A stretch of DNA of 64,000 bases from Neobacillus drentensis. Lineage in GTDB: Bacteria > Bacillota > Bacilli > Bacillales > Cytobacillaceae. A program made the translations under genes and the position numbers. Shown piece by piece: positions 1-8,723 of the stretch (positions are counted from its first letter, which is position 1; each line of letters opens with the position of its first letter). The notes under the pieces were generated by a model, which worked only from the letters and a program-made list of their open reading frames with translations, searched no databases and had not been told where the DNA came from. The DNA lies in NCBI RefSeq assembly GCF_021560175.1, contig NZ_CP091110.1, positions 3,970,501 through 4,034,500 of the forward strand. The letters are read 5' to 3'.

Positions 1-705
1 AATACCCACTATAATTTTATCTGGCTGAAGGAACCGTGAAGCCTGCATAATCATATAGCCTAATCCGCTAGAGGCCCCGACGATTTCCGCTACGACTAAA
101 TATGTCCACGCCCATCCAAATGTAATTCGAAGGGTATCGACAATCCCTGGAAGTGCAGCAGGTAAAATGACCTTGGTAAACACCTGAGCTTTTTTTGCGC
201 CTAAGGTATAGGAAACTTCAATCAAGTCATTTTGAACATTTTTTGTCACATCCATGATCATCAGCGTTAATTGAAAAAAGGTTCCAAGGAAAATAACGCT
301 CATTTTTTCCGGCTCTCCAAGGCCAATCCATAAAATTAATAAGGGAATAAAAGCAGAGGCTGGCATGTAACGGATAAATCCAATAATAGGTTCAAAGGCG
401 CCTTCCATAATTTTTAACGAACCCATCAATATCCCCAGAGGGATACCAATAATCGCGGCTGCAAGAAATCCTACTAATACCCTTGTAAAACTGATTCCAA
501 TATCAGAAAGGAGATCTCCATTCACAAATAAATCAATACCGGTGGTAAGTACAGCCGTTGGTGTCGGCAAAAACAGCGGATTGACAATTCCTCCATACGT
601 TAGGACACACCAAACGGCTAAAAATACCATAAATGTAACAAACCCTGCGGTGGAATAAAAACCTTTCGGAATCTCCCTATTAGGCGTAAACAATTTTGCC
701 AACAT
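1..705 (-). CDS. ABC transporter permease, SsuC/TauC/NrtB type (3' end outside window)
   Basis: Inner-membrane permease of an ABC importer of the nitrate/sulfonate/taurine type. The reading frame starts at an ATG at 705 and stays open to the window edge, so about 235 residues are visible and the C-terminus is missing. It shows hydrophobic segments and the permease signature region, with LGAKKAQVFTKVILPAALPG resembling the EAA loop that contacts the ATPase, then a Trp-rich TM segment. It lies about 80 bp downstream of the substrate-binding lipoprotein in the same direction, so the two form one transporter; the ATPase should lie beyond the window. The substrate cannot be told from sequence: sulfonate, taurine, nitrate and thiamine-precursor importers share this fold. 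Confidence 0.88.
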   Translation of the reverse strand, partial: MLAKLFTPNREIPKGFYSTAGFVTFMVFLAVWCVLTYGGIVNPLFLPTPTAVLTTGIDLFVNGDLLSDIGISFTRVLVGFLAAAIIGIPLGILMGSLKIMEGAFEPIIGFIRYMPASAFIPLLILWIGLGEPEKMSVIFLGTFFQLTLMIMDVTKNVQNDLIEVSYTLGAKKAQVFTKVILPAALPGIVDTLRITFGWAWTYLVVAEIVGASSGLGYMIMQASRFLQPDKIIVGI

Positions 706-784
706 TTTAATCACCCATTCTATCAATCTGTTAAAAAGCCTAACATATGAGAATCTCATATATTAGGCCTCGGTACATTTCTTA

Positions 785-1774
785 TTACTGAAAGCTCGGG
801 TTAATAACCTCTTCCGCTTTCGGTTCAGTTTTTATAATTCCTTGCTCTTTATAAAACTGAATTGCATTTTCGGTTGATTTATAAATAGAACCTTTACTGC
901 TTTCCGTTCCGAATAGGTCTTTATTATCCTCTTTTGTAAAGAACTGCAGGCCAGATTCCGTTCCGACAAATTCTTTAGTATCAATTTTTAGACCCTTAGC
1001 CATAATTTCATCCGCTTCATCTTTATGTTCTTTCCAATAGGCCATAGCTTCACCCATTGCTTTTACGAACGCTTTGACATCATCTGGACGGTTTTTAATC
1101 ACGTCTTCTTTAAAGCTAATGGTGTCAACGATGATTCCTGGAAGATCTTTTGTCGATAATAAAACCTTTCCATTTGCTTGTGAACCTTTAGACAACCAAG
1201 GCTCCCATGTGACCGCTGCATCTACTTTACCTGCGGCAAACGCTGCTCCGGCGTCACCTGCTGACATTTGAACAACTTCTACGTCTTTCTCAGTTAAACC
1301 GCCTTGCTTTAATGCGGTAAGTGCAAGCATATGGCTTGTTGAACCTACTTCAAATGCTACTTTCTTTCCTTTTAAATCTTTCACACTGTTGATGCTCTTC
1401 TTGACAAGGATTCCGTCACCACCGTGGGAATCATCTAATACCCACACCACTTGAACAGGTATCTTTGATGCAGCCAGTGTAACCTGAACATCTAATGCTG
1501 TTGCCATTCCATCAATTTTTCCACTTGCTAAAGCTTGTTTACGCTCTGCTAACCCCTCTACGATTGAAAGGTCTACATCAATCCCATTTTTCTTAAAGAA
1601 GCCCTTTTCTTTTGCCAAAAATAACGGACCATAGCCCGTCCAAGTCGGCAGTGTTACCTTTAAAGGTTCGGATGATTTCTTTCCATCGGCACTGCTGGAT
1701 GCTGCGTCTTTCCCGCAAGCTGCTAGCGCAAATAACAACATTAGTGTACAAATTAACCCTAACCACTTTTTCAT
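785..1774 (-). CDS. ABC transporter substrate-binding lipoprotein, NMT1/SsuA-like
   Basis: Extracellular solute-binding lipoprotein of 329 residues that delivers substrate to the permease encoded next to it. The N-terminus has a Lys pair, a hydrophobic stretch and the lipobox LAAC, predicting lipidation at Cys20, followed by a Ser/Lys linker. The mature part has the periplasmic-binding type 2 pattern of the NMT1/SsuA families: a GYGPLFLAKEKGFFKKNGID-like opening, then LKGKKVAFEVGSTSHMLA, then AAVTWEPW. The gene sits 28 bp after a dehydrogenase and 80 bp before the permease, which suggests one operon. The ligand is unknown. The dehydrogenase neighbour hints at an organic substrate, but that is inference. 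Confidence 0.9.
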   Translation of the reverse strand: MKKWLGLICTLMLLFALAACGKDAASSSADGKKSSEPLKVTLPTWTGYGPLFLAKEKGFFKKNGIDVDLSIVEGLAERKQALASGKIDGMATALDVQVTLAASKIPVQVVWVLDDSHGGDGILVKKSINSVKDLKGKKVAFEVGSTSHMLALTALKQGGLTEKDVEVVQMSAGDAGAAFAAGKVDAAVTWEPWLSKGSQANGKVLLSTKDLPGIIVDTISFKEDVIKNRPDDVKAFVKAMGEAMAYWKEHKDEADEIMAKGLKIDTKEFVGTESGLQFFTKEDNKDLFGTESSKGSIYKSTENAIQFYKEQGIIKTEPKAEEVINPSFQ

Positions 1775-1802
1775 CTAAATTTCCCCCTATTAATTCTGTA
1801 TA

Positions 1803-2912
1803 TTAGTGTGAAACGACTAACATTTCTGTTCCTATTTTATCGGCCTGACTGACAGCCTTTATGACCATATCGGGTGTCACCTCAAACGGCATATTTGCCA
1901 TATCTTCAATCGTCACTGTAATTTCACCTAGTGCTATCCATTGGTCAGCTGTTAATCCGTTGATCCCCATTTGCTGCAAGGTGTAAGGCAAACCAACTTG
2001 TTGGTAATAGTGAATTAACGTTTTTATCTCTTCCTTATTCGTACCTTCCATACATAACTGCGCTAAAATCCCAAAAGCGACAATCTCACCATGATAGGTA
2101 TGGTGAATATCCGGGAAGATCGTTAATCCCGAGTAAATTGCATGAGCTGCGGCTGTCCGGCAATCATCCCCTCCATAGCCGCTTACACTTCCGCTGACTA
2201 ATATAATCGCATCAATGATGTCATTAAGTTCAATCGTTGCTTTTTGTGCATTCAAGGAACTGACTGCTTTTTCACCTTTTTGGATTAAGCATTCATATAA
2301 CTGGCCAGCTATTGCAATTGCTGTTTGATTAATTGCGTTAGGCACTGCTTTTTTGATGGAACACTTGGTTTCGAACCATTTTGCTAATGTATCCCCAATC
2401 CCGGCAACTAAATAACGGACCGGTGCTGACAGAATGATATTTGTATCGACTAAGACCAGTTCTGGCACTTTTGAATTCCTACCAATTTCCAGAAATTCTC
2501 CTTCGTCACTATAGAGAATACAAATTGGTGTTGCTGCGGCACAGGTAGCGGCAATTGTAGGGATAGCCACTAACGGCTTGTTCAGTTGGAAGGCTGCGGC
2601 TTTAGCGGTATCTAGTGCCTTTCCTCCACCAGCCGCAATGATCACGTCAAAGGTTTCATTCTCTAATTGCTCTACCAATCTATCAATATTGGTTTGTGAA
2701 GATTCTCCCCCAAACCATAATGAATGTTTCAATGTCACCCCGTTCTCGGATAAGCTTTGCCGGAGCGGCCCATCGATAACCTTGCGGCTTAGATTGCCTC
2801 CGACCAGAACAGCGGTTGTTCCAAACCTTTTTATGTATAAACCAGCATCTGATAATAAACCTGAATTTCTGTGATATTGTCCGGGCCCCACCGTAACAAA
2901 CACATCGATCAC
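1803..2912 (-). CDS. iron-containing alcohol dehydrogenase family, glycerol-dehydrogenase-like
   Basis: Predicted cytoplasmic NAD(P)-dependent, metal-dependent alcohol/polyol dehydrogenase of 369 residues. It has the GGGK dinucleotide motif at 95-98 and an Asp/His/His metal set at D174, H257 and H274, spaced almost as in bacterial glycerol dehydrogenase (D173/H256/H274 in the Geobacillus enzyme, from memory). It is the first gene of the operon with the ABC importer downstream. About 240 bp of AT-rich DNA upstream should hold the promoter. The true substrate is not deducible. The family also includes glycerol-1-phosphate and hydroxybutyrate dehydrogenases, but the ligand spacing favours the GldA branch. 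Confidence 0.85.
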   Translation of the reverse strand: MIDVFVTVGPGQYHRNSGLLSDAGLYIKRFGTTAVLVGGNLSRKVIDGPLRQSLSENGVTLKHSLWFGGESSQTNIDRLVEQLENETFDVIIAAGGGKALDTAKAAAFQLNKPLVAIPTIAATCAAATPICILYSDEGEFLEIGRNSKVPELVLVDTNIILSAPVRYLVAGIGDTLAKWFETKCSIKKAVPNAINQTAIAIAGQLYECLIQKGEKAVSSLNAQKATIELNDIIDAIILVSGSVSGYGGDDCRTAAAHAIYSGLTIFPDIHHTYHGEIVAFGILAQLCMEGTNKEEIKTLIHYYQQVGLPYTLQQMGINGLTADQWIALGEITVTIEDMANMPFEVTPDMVIKAVSQADKIGTEMLVVSH

Positions 2913-3113
2913 CCTCTAAATTATTGTATATTTATTAATAATATTCTATTAATATAAATGCATGTCTAATTTATGTCAATATATTATAAAAATATTCTAA
3001 ATCTTATTTTTATTCCATTACAATAGTCAATTAAAGTAATCCAGAGAAAATTTTATCAAAAAATTATTATTCAAATACTTTTTTCTGTTGATCATATTCA
3101 TTGTTAACAGATA

Positions 3114-3152
3114 AAAAAAGAACAGACCCATAAAATCGGAATCTGTTCTTTT
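3114..3152 (-). terminator. intrinsic terminator after the YhfK-like gene
   Basis: Inverted repeat AAAAGAACAGA / TCTGTTCTTTT with a 15-nt loop, lying a few bases past the stop at 3156. Read on the minus strand it ends in a T-run. Confidence 0.8.
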
Positions 3153-3155
3153 GCA

Positions 3156-3803
3156 TTAATTGATTAGCTTTAACGCCTCATCTATCGGAATCTCACCCGA
3201 AACGAGATCAAACGCTTTATAAAACGTATTCCCTTCTTCTAATGAGGCGATAATGGTTTTCGCTACATCCTCACGAGAAATGGTCCCGCTGCTAATATTC
3301 TCTGCCACTGATATAGTTCCAGTACCTGAGGTGTCCAATAGACCGCCAGGGCGGATGATTGTATAGGTTAAATTACTTTGTTCAAGCATTTTGTCGGCAT
3401 AATACTTTGCAGCATAATACGGCTTGATCGCTTGATTCCAGTTTTCTCTTTTATGTGCTTGAAGAGCACTGACCATGATAAATCGTTTAATTTTTGCTTT
3501 TTCGGCAGCTTCGATCGTTTTAACTGCACCATCTAAGTCGACTAAAAGCGTCTTATCTGCTCCGGTATGACCGCCAGAACCCGCCGTAAAGACAATCGCA
3601 TCACACCCATTAGCCCGATTCGCAATTTCCTCGACACTATCTTCCAAATTAGCGATTGCTGTTTCCACTCCTAAAGTTTGCAATACACGCGCTTGCTCCT
3701 CTTTTCGAATCATTGCTTTAACTGTATATTTATTCGAATCTGATAATAATTGAACGAGGTGTTTTCCGATTTTCCCGTTGGCACCAACTACAAAAATCTT
3801 CAT
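3156..3803 (-). CDS. yhfK: NAD(P)-binding atypical SDR protein, YhfK-like
   Basis: Rossmann-fold protein of 215 residues, the usual length of Bacillus YhfK. The GxxGxxG dinucleotide motif is GANGKIG at 8-14. A long central stretch with TAGSGG, DKTLLVDLDGA and FIMVSALQAH matches my memory of B. subtilis YhfK closely. It belongs to the atypical SDR/NmrA-like group, whose members bind NAD(P) but often lack a full catalytic triad. The exact reaction is unknown. It is monocistronic with its own terminator. Confidence 0.85.
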   Translation of the reverse strand: MKIFVVGANGKIGKHLVQLLSDSNKYTVKAMIRKEEQARVLQTLGVETAIANLEDSVEEIANRANGCDAIVFTAGSGGHTGADKTLLVDLDGAVKTIEAAEKAKIKRFIMVSALQAHKRENWNQAIKPYYAAKYYADKMLEQSNLTYTIIRPGGLLDTSGTGTISVAENISSGTISREDVAKTIIASLEEGNTFYKAFDLVSGEIPIDEALKLIN

Positions 3804-3877
3804 TTGTACTAACCCCTCATGATTAATTTATCCTCTATTGAAACTATTCAATATCACATTTTACCTTTCTTTACTTT

Positions 3878-4033
3878 TTACGATTTTTCTGCCGTAATAT
3901 CGTTATATGGGAGAATCAGTTTTTTTACTTTTTCAAAGCTCATTGAGCTAATTTCCTCCATCAGTCGTGGGATGGACTGTTCAGGATACCCATAATCACG
4001 AAGTAATTTTTCCATTTTTTCATTTTGTTCCAT
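3878..4033 (-). CDS. small hypothetical protein, 51 aa
   Basis: Short acidic/basic helical protein that I do not recognise. An upstream in-frame start exists at 4063, but AAGGAG sits at good spacing before the ATG at 4033, so the shorter form is preferred. It contains no cysteine, membrane segment or known motif. It lies between the SDR gene and the peroxiredoxin on the same strand, with separate ribosome sites. No function is proposed. Confidence 0.5.
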   Translation of the reverse strand: MEQNEKMEKLLRDYGYPEQSIPRLMEEISSMSFEKVKKLILPYNDITAEKS

Positions 4034-4202
4034 GAGTTGACTCCTTCCATAAATGCTTACCAAATAAATTGTAGTAAATTCAATTAGCCAAAAATACGCC
4101 GAGATCGATAGCTAAATTCATACCTTCAAAAAACAAAAAGGCTTTTTGTTATTTCCCCTTTTTTGGTCTTTACTAACGTATTTACCTATTATTTTTTATA
4201 CC

Positions 4203-4673
4203 TTACGAATTTAACCTTTCAAGTTCATTAAAAACGGCTTCATAGTCTTCTCTTTTATCTGCTTTAAATGAAGTGTTTAAATAGGTTATGACTCCAGCTT
4301 TATTTACAACAAATACGGAACGGATTGCAGTCTCCCCTTTTTCGTTAAACACTTGGTAGTTTTTTACGGTTTGTTTATGCCAATCTGAAAGCAGTGGATA
4401 TGGAAGTGTGCCCATGCTTGCGGCAAAGACCCGGTGCGAATGAATATGATCGACACTGATTGGTAAAACCTCAGACTCCGTTTGTTCAAATCGTTTATAA
4501 TCCTCTTTCCAAGAGGCTATTTCTTTTATTCAGCCTGGAGTAAAATCCATTCCATAAAAGGCAACTACAATATTCTTCTTACCGCGGTAGTCCGATAAAG
4601 AAATCTGCTCCTTTGTTGTAGCCGGCAGTGAAAAGTCCGGAGCCATTTCTCCAACTTTCAAAAATTCCTGCAT
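4203..4673 (-). CDS. peroxiredoxin (AhpC/TSA family) with in-frame TGA at the peroxidatic residue; candidate selenoprotein
   Basis: Thioredoxin-fold peroxidase that would reduce hydroperoxides. Translation from an ATG at 4673 (AAAGGAG seven bases upstream) gives [15 protein letters not shown], then [12 protein letters not shown], then TGA (4530-4532), then [14 protein letters not shown] in the same frame, ending at 4203. Reading the TGA as one residue gives 156 residues, normal for Bcp/AhpE-type proteins. The TGA is residue 48, exactly where TxxC places the peroxidatic Cys, giving T45-P-G-U48. There is no other Cys. The conserved Arg occurs in AIRSVFVV. The usual Pro of PxxxTxxC is Gly41. A small hairpin follows at bacterial SECIS distance. 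The alternative is a pseudogene by one base change (TGC/TGT to TGA). No frameshift or second stop is present. Confidence 0.7.
4502..4529 (-). promoter_or_regulatory. candidate bacterial SECIS hairpin downstream of the in-frame TGA
   Basis: On the coding (minus) strand, 13 bases after the TGA comes CCTCTT-GGA-AAGAGG: a perfect 6-bp stem with a three-base loop beginning with G. The loop starts 19 bases after the TGA. As I recall, the published bacterial SECIS model asks for a 3-14-base loop with a G in its first two positions, 16-37 bases after UGA; this fits. ATA/TAT flanks could extend the stem across a small internal loop. Short hairpins also arise by chance. Confidence 0.45.
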
Positions 4674-4874
4674 TCAAAATTCTCCTTTCTTAGGTTAAAA
4701 TGAAATAGCATTAACTCCTTATGTATGCTTTCCATAATGGCTGGAATTAGACTATTAAGCTCTAAATACGATACTAACTTTTTACATTACTTACATAACC
4801 AGCCTTATAAAACGTTTCCATTTATCCTAAAATAAATTTTTTTAAAATATCTTTCCTTATTGGAATAAAACTTA

Positions 4875-4903
4875 TTTTCCGAAAATTGAATCTATGGTAT
4901 AGT
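4875..4903 (+). promoter_or_regulatory. SigA promoter of serC with extended -10
   Basis: TGGTATAGT at 4895-4903 is an extended -10 box. A weak -35 (TTTTCC) lies 17 bp upstream. The -10 lies just before the GTG start at 4934 and overlaps the in-frame ATG at 4886, which argues against that ATG being the start. Confidence 0.5.
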
Positions 4904-4933
4904 CAAATAAACCAAAAAGATGGAGTGAGAAAA

Positions 4934-6031
4934 GTGAAATTACAAGTACAACGTGCCTACAATTTTAATGCCGGCCCTTCCGCATTACCTCTTTCAGTAT
5001 TAGAGAAAGCTCAAGCAGAATTAATCGATTTCCGTGGTACAGGAATGTCAGTAATGGAACTCAGCCACCGAAGCCGCCCGTATGAAGAGGTACATAATCA
5101 AGCGATAAGCAGCTTACGCGACCTATTGGCGATCCCTGATACCCATGAAGTTCTATTTCTTCAAGGCGGAGCCAGCCTTCAATTTTCAATGATTCCGATG
5201 AATTTTTTACAGCCAGGGAAAAAAGCAAGTTATGTTATGACGGGTTCTTGGTCAGAAAAGGCCTTCTCAGAAGCTAAATTATTTGGCGATGTTTACCAAG
5301 CAGCTTCAACAAAAGACGGAAAATACCGCAGCATCCCAAAACTTAATGAATTACAGTACGATCAGGAAGATGCTTATGTGCATATTACCTCCAATAATAC
5401 GATTTATGGGACACAATGGAAGGACTTCCCTGATACTGGAAGTGTACCTCTGATTGCGGACATGTCGAGCGATATCCTTTCTAAGCCGATCGATGTCAGC
5501 AAGTTTGCCCTAATTTATGCGGGTGCGCAAAAGAACCTGGGTCCTTCAGGTGTAACAGTTGTGATTATTCGCAAAGATTTGCTGGAGCGTGCGAATACGA
5601 ACATCCCGACAATGTTAAAGTATACTACTCATGCGAAAAATAATTCCTTGTATAATACGCCGCCAACCTTTGGTATTTACATGCTTGGAGAAGTTCTTAA
5701 CTGGGCACGTGATTTAGGTGGTCTTGAGACAATTGCTAAGCGAAATGAAGAAAAAGCAAACTACATCTACTCAGTTATTGACAATAGTAATGGTTTTTAC
5801 ATTGGCCATGCGGACAAGGACAGCCGTTCACTAATGAACCTTACCTTTAACTTAAAAACTCCTGAATTGGAGAAGAAATTCTTAGAGCTGGCGAAACAAG
5901 AAGGCTTTGTAGGAGTGAATGGGCATCGTTCTATTGGTGGATGCCGCGTTTCGTCCTACAATGCGGTTCCGATTGAAGCTTGCCAAGCTTTCAGCGAATT
6001 TATGACTAAATTTCAAAAAGAAAATAACTAA
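4934..6031 (+). CDS. serC: phosphoserine aminotransferase
   Basis: PLP enzyme converting 3-phosphohydroxypyruvate and glutamate to phosphoserine, the second step of serine synthesis; it can also serve pyridoxine synthesis. The start YNFNAGPSALP, the middle GMSVMELSHRS, the Lys region YAGAQKNLGPSG (lysine near residue 199) and the end NGHRSIGGCRVSSYN are family hallmarks. The chosen start is GTG at 4934 with GGAG eight bases upstream, giving 365 residues; the longer ATG form would begin inside the promoter. It is monocistronic here, with no serA or serB beside it, and ends at a strong bidirectional terminator. Confidence 0.95.
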   Translation: MKLQVQRAYNFNAGPSALPLSVLEKAQAELIDFRGTGMSVMELSHRSRPYEEVHNQAISSLRDLLAIPDTHEVLFLQGGASLQFSMIPMNFLQPGKKASYVMTGSWSEKAFSEAKLFGDVYQAASTKDGKYRSIPKLNELQYDQEDAYVHITSNNTIYGTQWKDFPDTGSVPLIADMSSDILSKPIDVSKFALIYAGAQKNLGPSGVTVVIIRKDLLERANTNIPTMLKYTTHAKNNSLYNTPPTFGIYMLGEVLNWARDLGGLETIAKRNEEKANYIYSVIDNSNGFYIGHADKDSRSLMNLTFNLKTPELEKKFLELAKQEGFVGVNGHRSIGGCRVSSYNAVPIEACQAFSEFMTKFQKENN

Positions 6032-6071
6032 AAAAAATCACCCTCTTCATGTTTAGAGGGTGATTTTTTTT
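6032..6071. terminator. bidirectional terminator between serC and the flavin monooxygenase gene
   Basis: Perfect stem AATCACCCTCT / AGAGGGTGATT with an 8-base loop, A-run on the left and T-run on the right, between two convergent genes. Confidence 0.9.
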
Positions 6072-6078
6072 AGAAGGT

Positions 6079-7080
6079 TTATTTGCCATCAACGATTTCT
6101 TTAAAAATCTCATAAGAACGTTTTTGTTTTTCTTCATCAAAGATATAAGATACAGCCATAATTTCATCGACGTGGTATCTATCTTGAAAATTCGTTAATT
6201 GTTGACGGATGGTTTCCTTGCTTCCCAACAACGTGACACTCGACATAGAAGAAGCCATTTCTTTTTCCATCGGACTCCATAGCTCATCTATATTTTCGAC
6301 AGGAGGACGTAATGGATTTTGTGTCCCGCGGACTACATTAAGGAAGAATTGCTCCTTGGTTGTTGACAGCCATTTCGCTTCCTCATCTGTTTCAGCTGCA
6401 ATCACATTTAAGCAAACCATCATATATGGTTTCTCCAAAAACTCGGACGGTTGGAATCGTTCCCGATAAATCGATATTGCCTCTTCCATGAATCTTGGAG
6501 CAAAATGGGAGGCGAATACATAAGGTAAACCCAAACTTGCTGCCAAATAAGCAGAATCCGTTGAGGACCCGAGAATATAAATCGGAATATTGATCCCGAC
6601 CCCAGGATATGCTTTGACGTAACTTTGTTGCTCGAGTGGTCCGAAATAGGTAAGCAATGATTGTACATCCTCAGGAAAGGTGTAAACAGAATCATTTTTC
6701 GAACGCCTTAAAGCACTTGCTGTCATCATATCGGTTCCGGGAGCTCGGCCAAGGCCCAGATCGACACGGTTTGGAAACATTGTCGCCATTGTACCGAATT
6801 GTTCGGCCACTACAAGCGGTGCATGGTTTGGAAGCATGATTCCACCAGACCCTACTCGAATATGGTTAGTATGTTCTAAGGTATGTTGGATTAAAATTGA
6901 TGTCGCTGAACTGACTAGTGTGGAAGTATTATGATGCTCTGCAATCCAATAGCGTTGATAGCCCATGTCTTCTACAGCTTGGGCAAGGTCGACCATTGCC
7001 TCAATCGCTTGTTTGGAGTCCTGACCCTCGCGGATGGGGGCAAGATTCAGCACTGAAACAGGTATATGAATGGTTCCCAT
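6079..7080 (-). CDS. LLM-class flavin-dependent oxidoreductase (luciferase-like monooxygenase)
   Basis: FMN-dependent TIM-barrel protein of 333 residues related to bacterial luciferase alpha subunits and to the E. coli YhbW / B. subtilis YwcH group. It shows RYWIAEHHN, then [31 protein letters not shown] and the C-terminal [10 protein letters not shown] segment typical of the subfamily. It probably takes electrons from a reduced flavin supplied in trans. Its substrate is unknown. GGAAA lies before the ATG. It is convergent with serC and shares its terminator. Confidence 0.9.
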   Translation of the reverse strand: MGTIHIPVSVLNLAPIREGQDSKQAIEAMVDLAQAVEDMGYQRYWIAEHHNTSTLVSSATSILIQHTLEHTNHIRVGSGGIMLPNHAPLVVAEQFGTMATMFPNRVDLGLGRAPGTDMMTASALRRSKNDSVYTFPEDVQSLLTYFGPLEQQSYVKAYPGVGINIPIYILGSSTDSAYLAASLGLPYVFASHFAPRFMEEAISIYRERFQPSEFLEKPYMMVCLNVIAAETDEEAKWLSTTKEQFFLNVVRGTQNPLRPPVENIDELWSPMEKEMASSMSSVTLLGSKETIRQQLTNFQDRYHVDEIMAVSYIFDEEKQKRSYEIFKEIVDGK

Positions 7081-7230
7081 GGTAAATTTCCTTTCATTTT
7101 CAAGATTTACTACTATAGTAACAATTGAGATAACCGAAACAAACTTATTTGCTTAGGTTGTACTAAAAAGAATCCCAGCACCCGCTTGTAGTTAAAAATA
7201 AAAGACTGCCTCTGGGCAGCCTTCATGAAG

Positions 7231-7374
7231 TTATTCACCCTGCTTTTTGGAATCCTGGATTGGCACATTTTTCGGCCGTTCCGGATAGGTGGCTTTTCCG
7301 TCATTTGGACCAGTAAGGTCATTTCTTTGGTCCAATACCCTTCCTGTATACTCAATCGGATTATTTTTTGGCAT
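7231..7374 (-). CDS. small conserved-looking hydrophilic protein, 47 aa
   Basis: Reads MPKNNPIEYTGRVLDQ, then RNDLTGPNDGKATYPERP, and ends KKQGE. It is Pro- and charge-rich with no membrane segment, like many small Bacillus proteins of unknown role. It starts 21 bp after another small ORF, with AGGTGA upstream of the ATG. A longer ORF in another frame covers the same bases but has no good start. I do not recognise a family. Confidence 0.5.
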   Translation of the reverse strand: MPKNNPIEYTGRVLDQRNDLTGPNDGKATYPERPKNVPIQDSKKQGE

Positions 7375-7394
7375 TTTTTCACCTGCTTTTTTCT

Positions 7395-7535
7395 TTAGCT
7401 TTTTTTTCCTAATCCTAGAATTTTTAATTTATACTCTGCTTCGCTCATGTTTGGATTTTTTTTAGGCGGACTGTTTTGTAGACTGTTCTTTAATTCAATA
7501 TTTGCGTCATCATTTGTATTATATTTTCCTTCCAT
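7395..7535 (-). CDS. small hypothetical protein, 46 aa
   Basis: Starts MEGKYNTNDDANIELKN and ends MSEAEYKLKILGLGKKS. AAAGGGGG precedes the ATG. It is charged, soluble and without cysteine. It lies directly upstream of the 47-residue ORF on the same strand, so the pair is probably co-transcribed. The function is unknown. Confidence 0.5.
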   Translation of the reverse strand: MEGKYNTNDDANIELKNSLQNSPPKKNPNMSEAEYKLKILGLGKKS

Positions 7536-7604
7536 CGCTCATACCCCCTTTACGTTATTTATTATGGACTGAATCCACTGGTTCATTCTGTTATATCCAT
7601 TTGC

Positions 7605-7632
7605 AAAAAAGCCTCTAGCTAATTCTAGAGGC
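7605..7632 (-). terminator. intrinsic terminator after the 89-aa gene
   Basis: GCCTCTAG / CTAGAGGC stem with a 6-base loop, followed on the minus strand by six T residues. Confidence 0.85.
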
Positions 7633-7641
7633 TTAACAGTA

Positions 7642-7911
7642 TCAGGTATAAGACTCGATAGCCTGATCTAGAGCATTGTATGCTTCACCAAAGGCCGCTG
7701 CAGACGATACATCTCCCGCATTTTCCAAGGCCCCTACGGCATTCCTGGCTTGGGTTAATGCGCGGATACAATCCTCAATCATGGTGCCTTTATCGCCATT
7801 TTGTTCCAATGCTTGCTGCAGCTGGGCAATACAACGGTCTAAGTCAGAAGATTGTGGATGGTCATAAGCTTTTTCTAATTCTTCTTTTACTTGCTGTAAA
7901 ACTTCCTTCAT
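7642..7911 (-). CDS. hypothetical all-helical cytoplasmic protein, 89 aa
   Basis: Heptad-rich acidic protein (VKEELEKAYDHP, LDRCIAQLQQALEQN, then an Ala-rich helix) that probably folds as a small helical bundle. It has no catalytic motif or membrane segment. It has its own terminator and is probably monocistronic. I do not recognise it; the composition suggests a genuine protein, not a shadow frame. Confidence 0.65.
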   Translation of the reverse strand: MKEVLQQVKEELEKAYDHPQSSDLDRCIAQLQQALEQNGDKGTMIEDCIRALTQARNAVGALENAGDVSSAAAFGEAYNALDQAIESYT

Positions 7912-7991
7912 TTGCTAATCCCCATTTCATCAAATAGTCAACAAAAGGTAGTTTCACCGCGGAAAAACTTTCTTATTCCTTTTTATTAGAA

Positions 7992-8645
7992 TCAATACGC
8001 CAAGCCACAAGAACACTTGGTTTTCCCGAATAGGAAGGAATAGGAGGATGGGAACTCCTTGTTTACTCTTTGCACCTCTTTTGCGAATTCTACTTCGCTT
8101 ATTGGGACCTTAGATAAACTATTTGCTTTATCTTGCGTATCTATATGAGCCCCAGGAGGTACAAAGCTGTGTGGTTTTAGAGTGACACCACCTGTAACAA
8201 GGGCATTTGTCGAAATAAAGGATCCTTCACCTATCTGTGCGTTATAAACGATTGCCTTAAAACCCACAAAAACCTCTTGCTGAATCTCACAAGGACCATG
8301 AATCAGTGAACCATGAGCACAAGAAACTCTTGGTCCTATGTAGATTGAATATTTTTTCCCATTAACGTCCACTTGTTTATTTTTTAAGCCATGCAGGATG
8401 ACACCGTCCTGGAGGTTACAATCTCTATCTATATAAAATGGACTACCTTCATCCGCACGGATACTTACGAAAGGAGCAACGTAGGTACGATCGCGGATGG
8501 TTACATCCCCTATAACAGAAGTGAACGGACTAAGAAAAGCCGTTCTCTTAATTTTTGGAAAGATTGGATTAGGATTGAAGGAGGTTGAAGGATTGGCGCC
8601 AATAAAGTAGCTATATATATTATAGGGTCCAGATTGGTTCGTCAT
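7992..8645 (-). CDS. gamma-class carbonic anhydrase-like left-handed beta-helix protein
   Basis: Probable gamma carbonic anhydrase (CO2 hydration), 217 residues. Its hexapeptide beta-helix contains the segment FVSIRADEGSPFYI, then NLQDGVILHGL, VNGKKYSIYIG and VSCAHGSLIHGP. These parallel archaeal Cam, including its DEG loop and three zinc histidines, here about H85, H111 and H116. The C-terminus adds a helix and a short Cys pair. AAAGGAG precedes three consecutive ATG codons; the third (8645) has the best spacing, though 8648 is possible. Acyltransferases share the fold, but the His triad and DEG loop favour carbonic anhydrase. Confidence 0.82.
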   Translation of the reverse strand: MTNQSGPYNIYSYFIGANPSTSFNPNPIFPKIKRTAFLSPFTSVIGDVTIRDRTYVAPFVSIRADEGSPFYIDRDCNLQDGVILHGLKNKQVDVNGKKYSIYIGPRVSCAHGSLIHGPCEIQQEVFVGFKAIVYNAQIGEGSFISTNALVTGGVTLKPHSFVPPGAHIDTQDKANSLSKVPISEVEFAKEVQRVNKEFPSSYSFLFGKTKCSCGLAY

Positions 8646-8723
8646 CATCATTTCTCCTTTCACAAAAAGATCATTTTGTATTTATATTACTTATATGGAG
8701 CACAAGTAAAAATCATAACCTTA

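Noticed and set aside
4203-4415. Stand-alone 70-residue protein starting at an internal ATG
   Set aside because: No ribosome site precedes it and the sequence upstream continues the same peroxiredoxin in frame, interrupted only by the TGA.
7113-7382. 89-codon minus-strand frame
   Set aside because: A 47-codon ORF in another frame has the better ribosome site and a protein-like composition.
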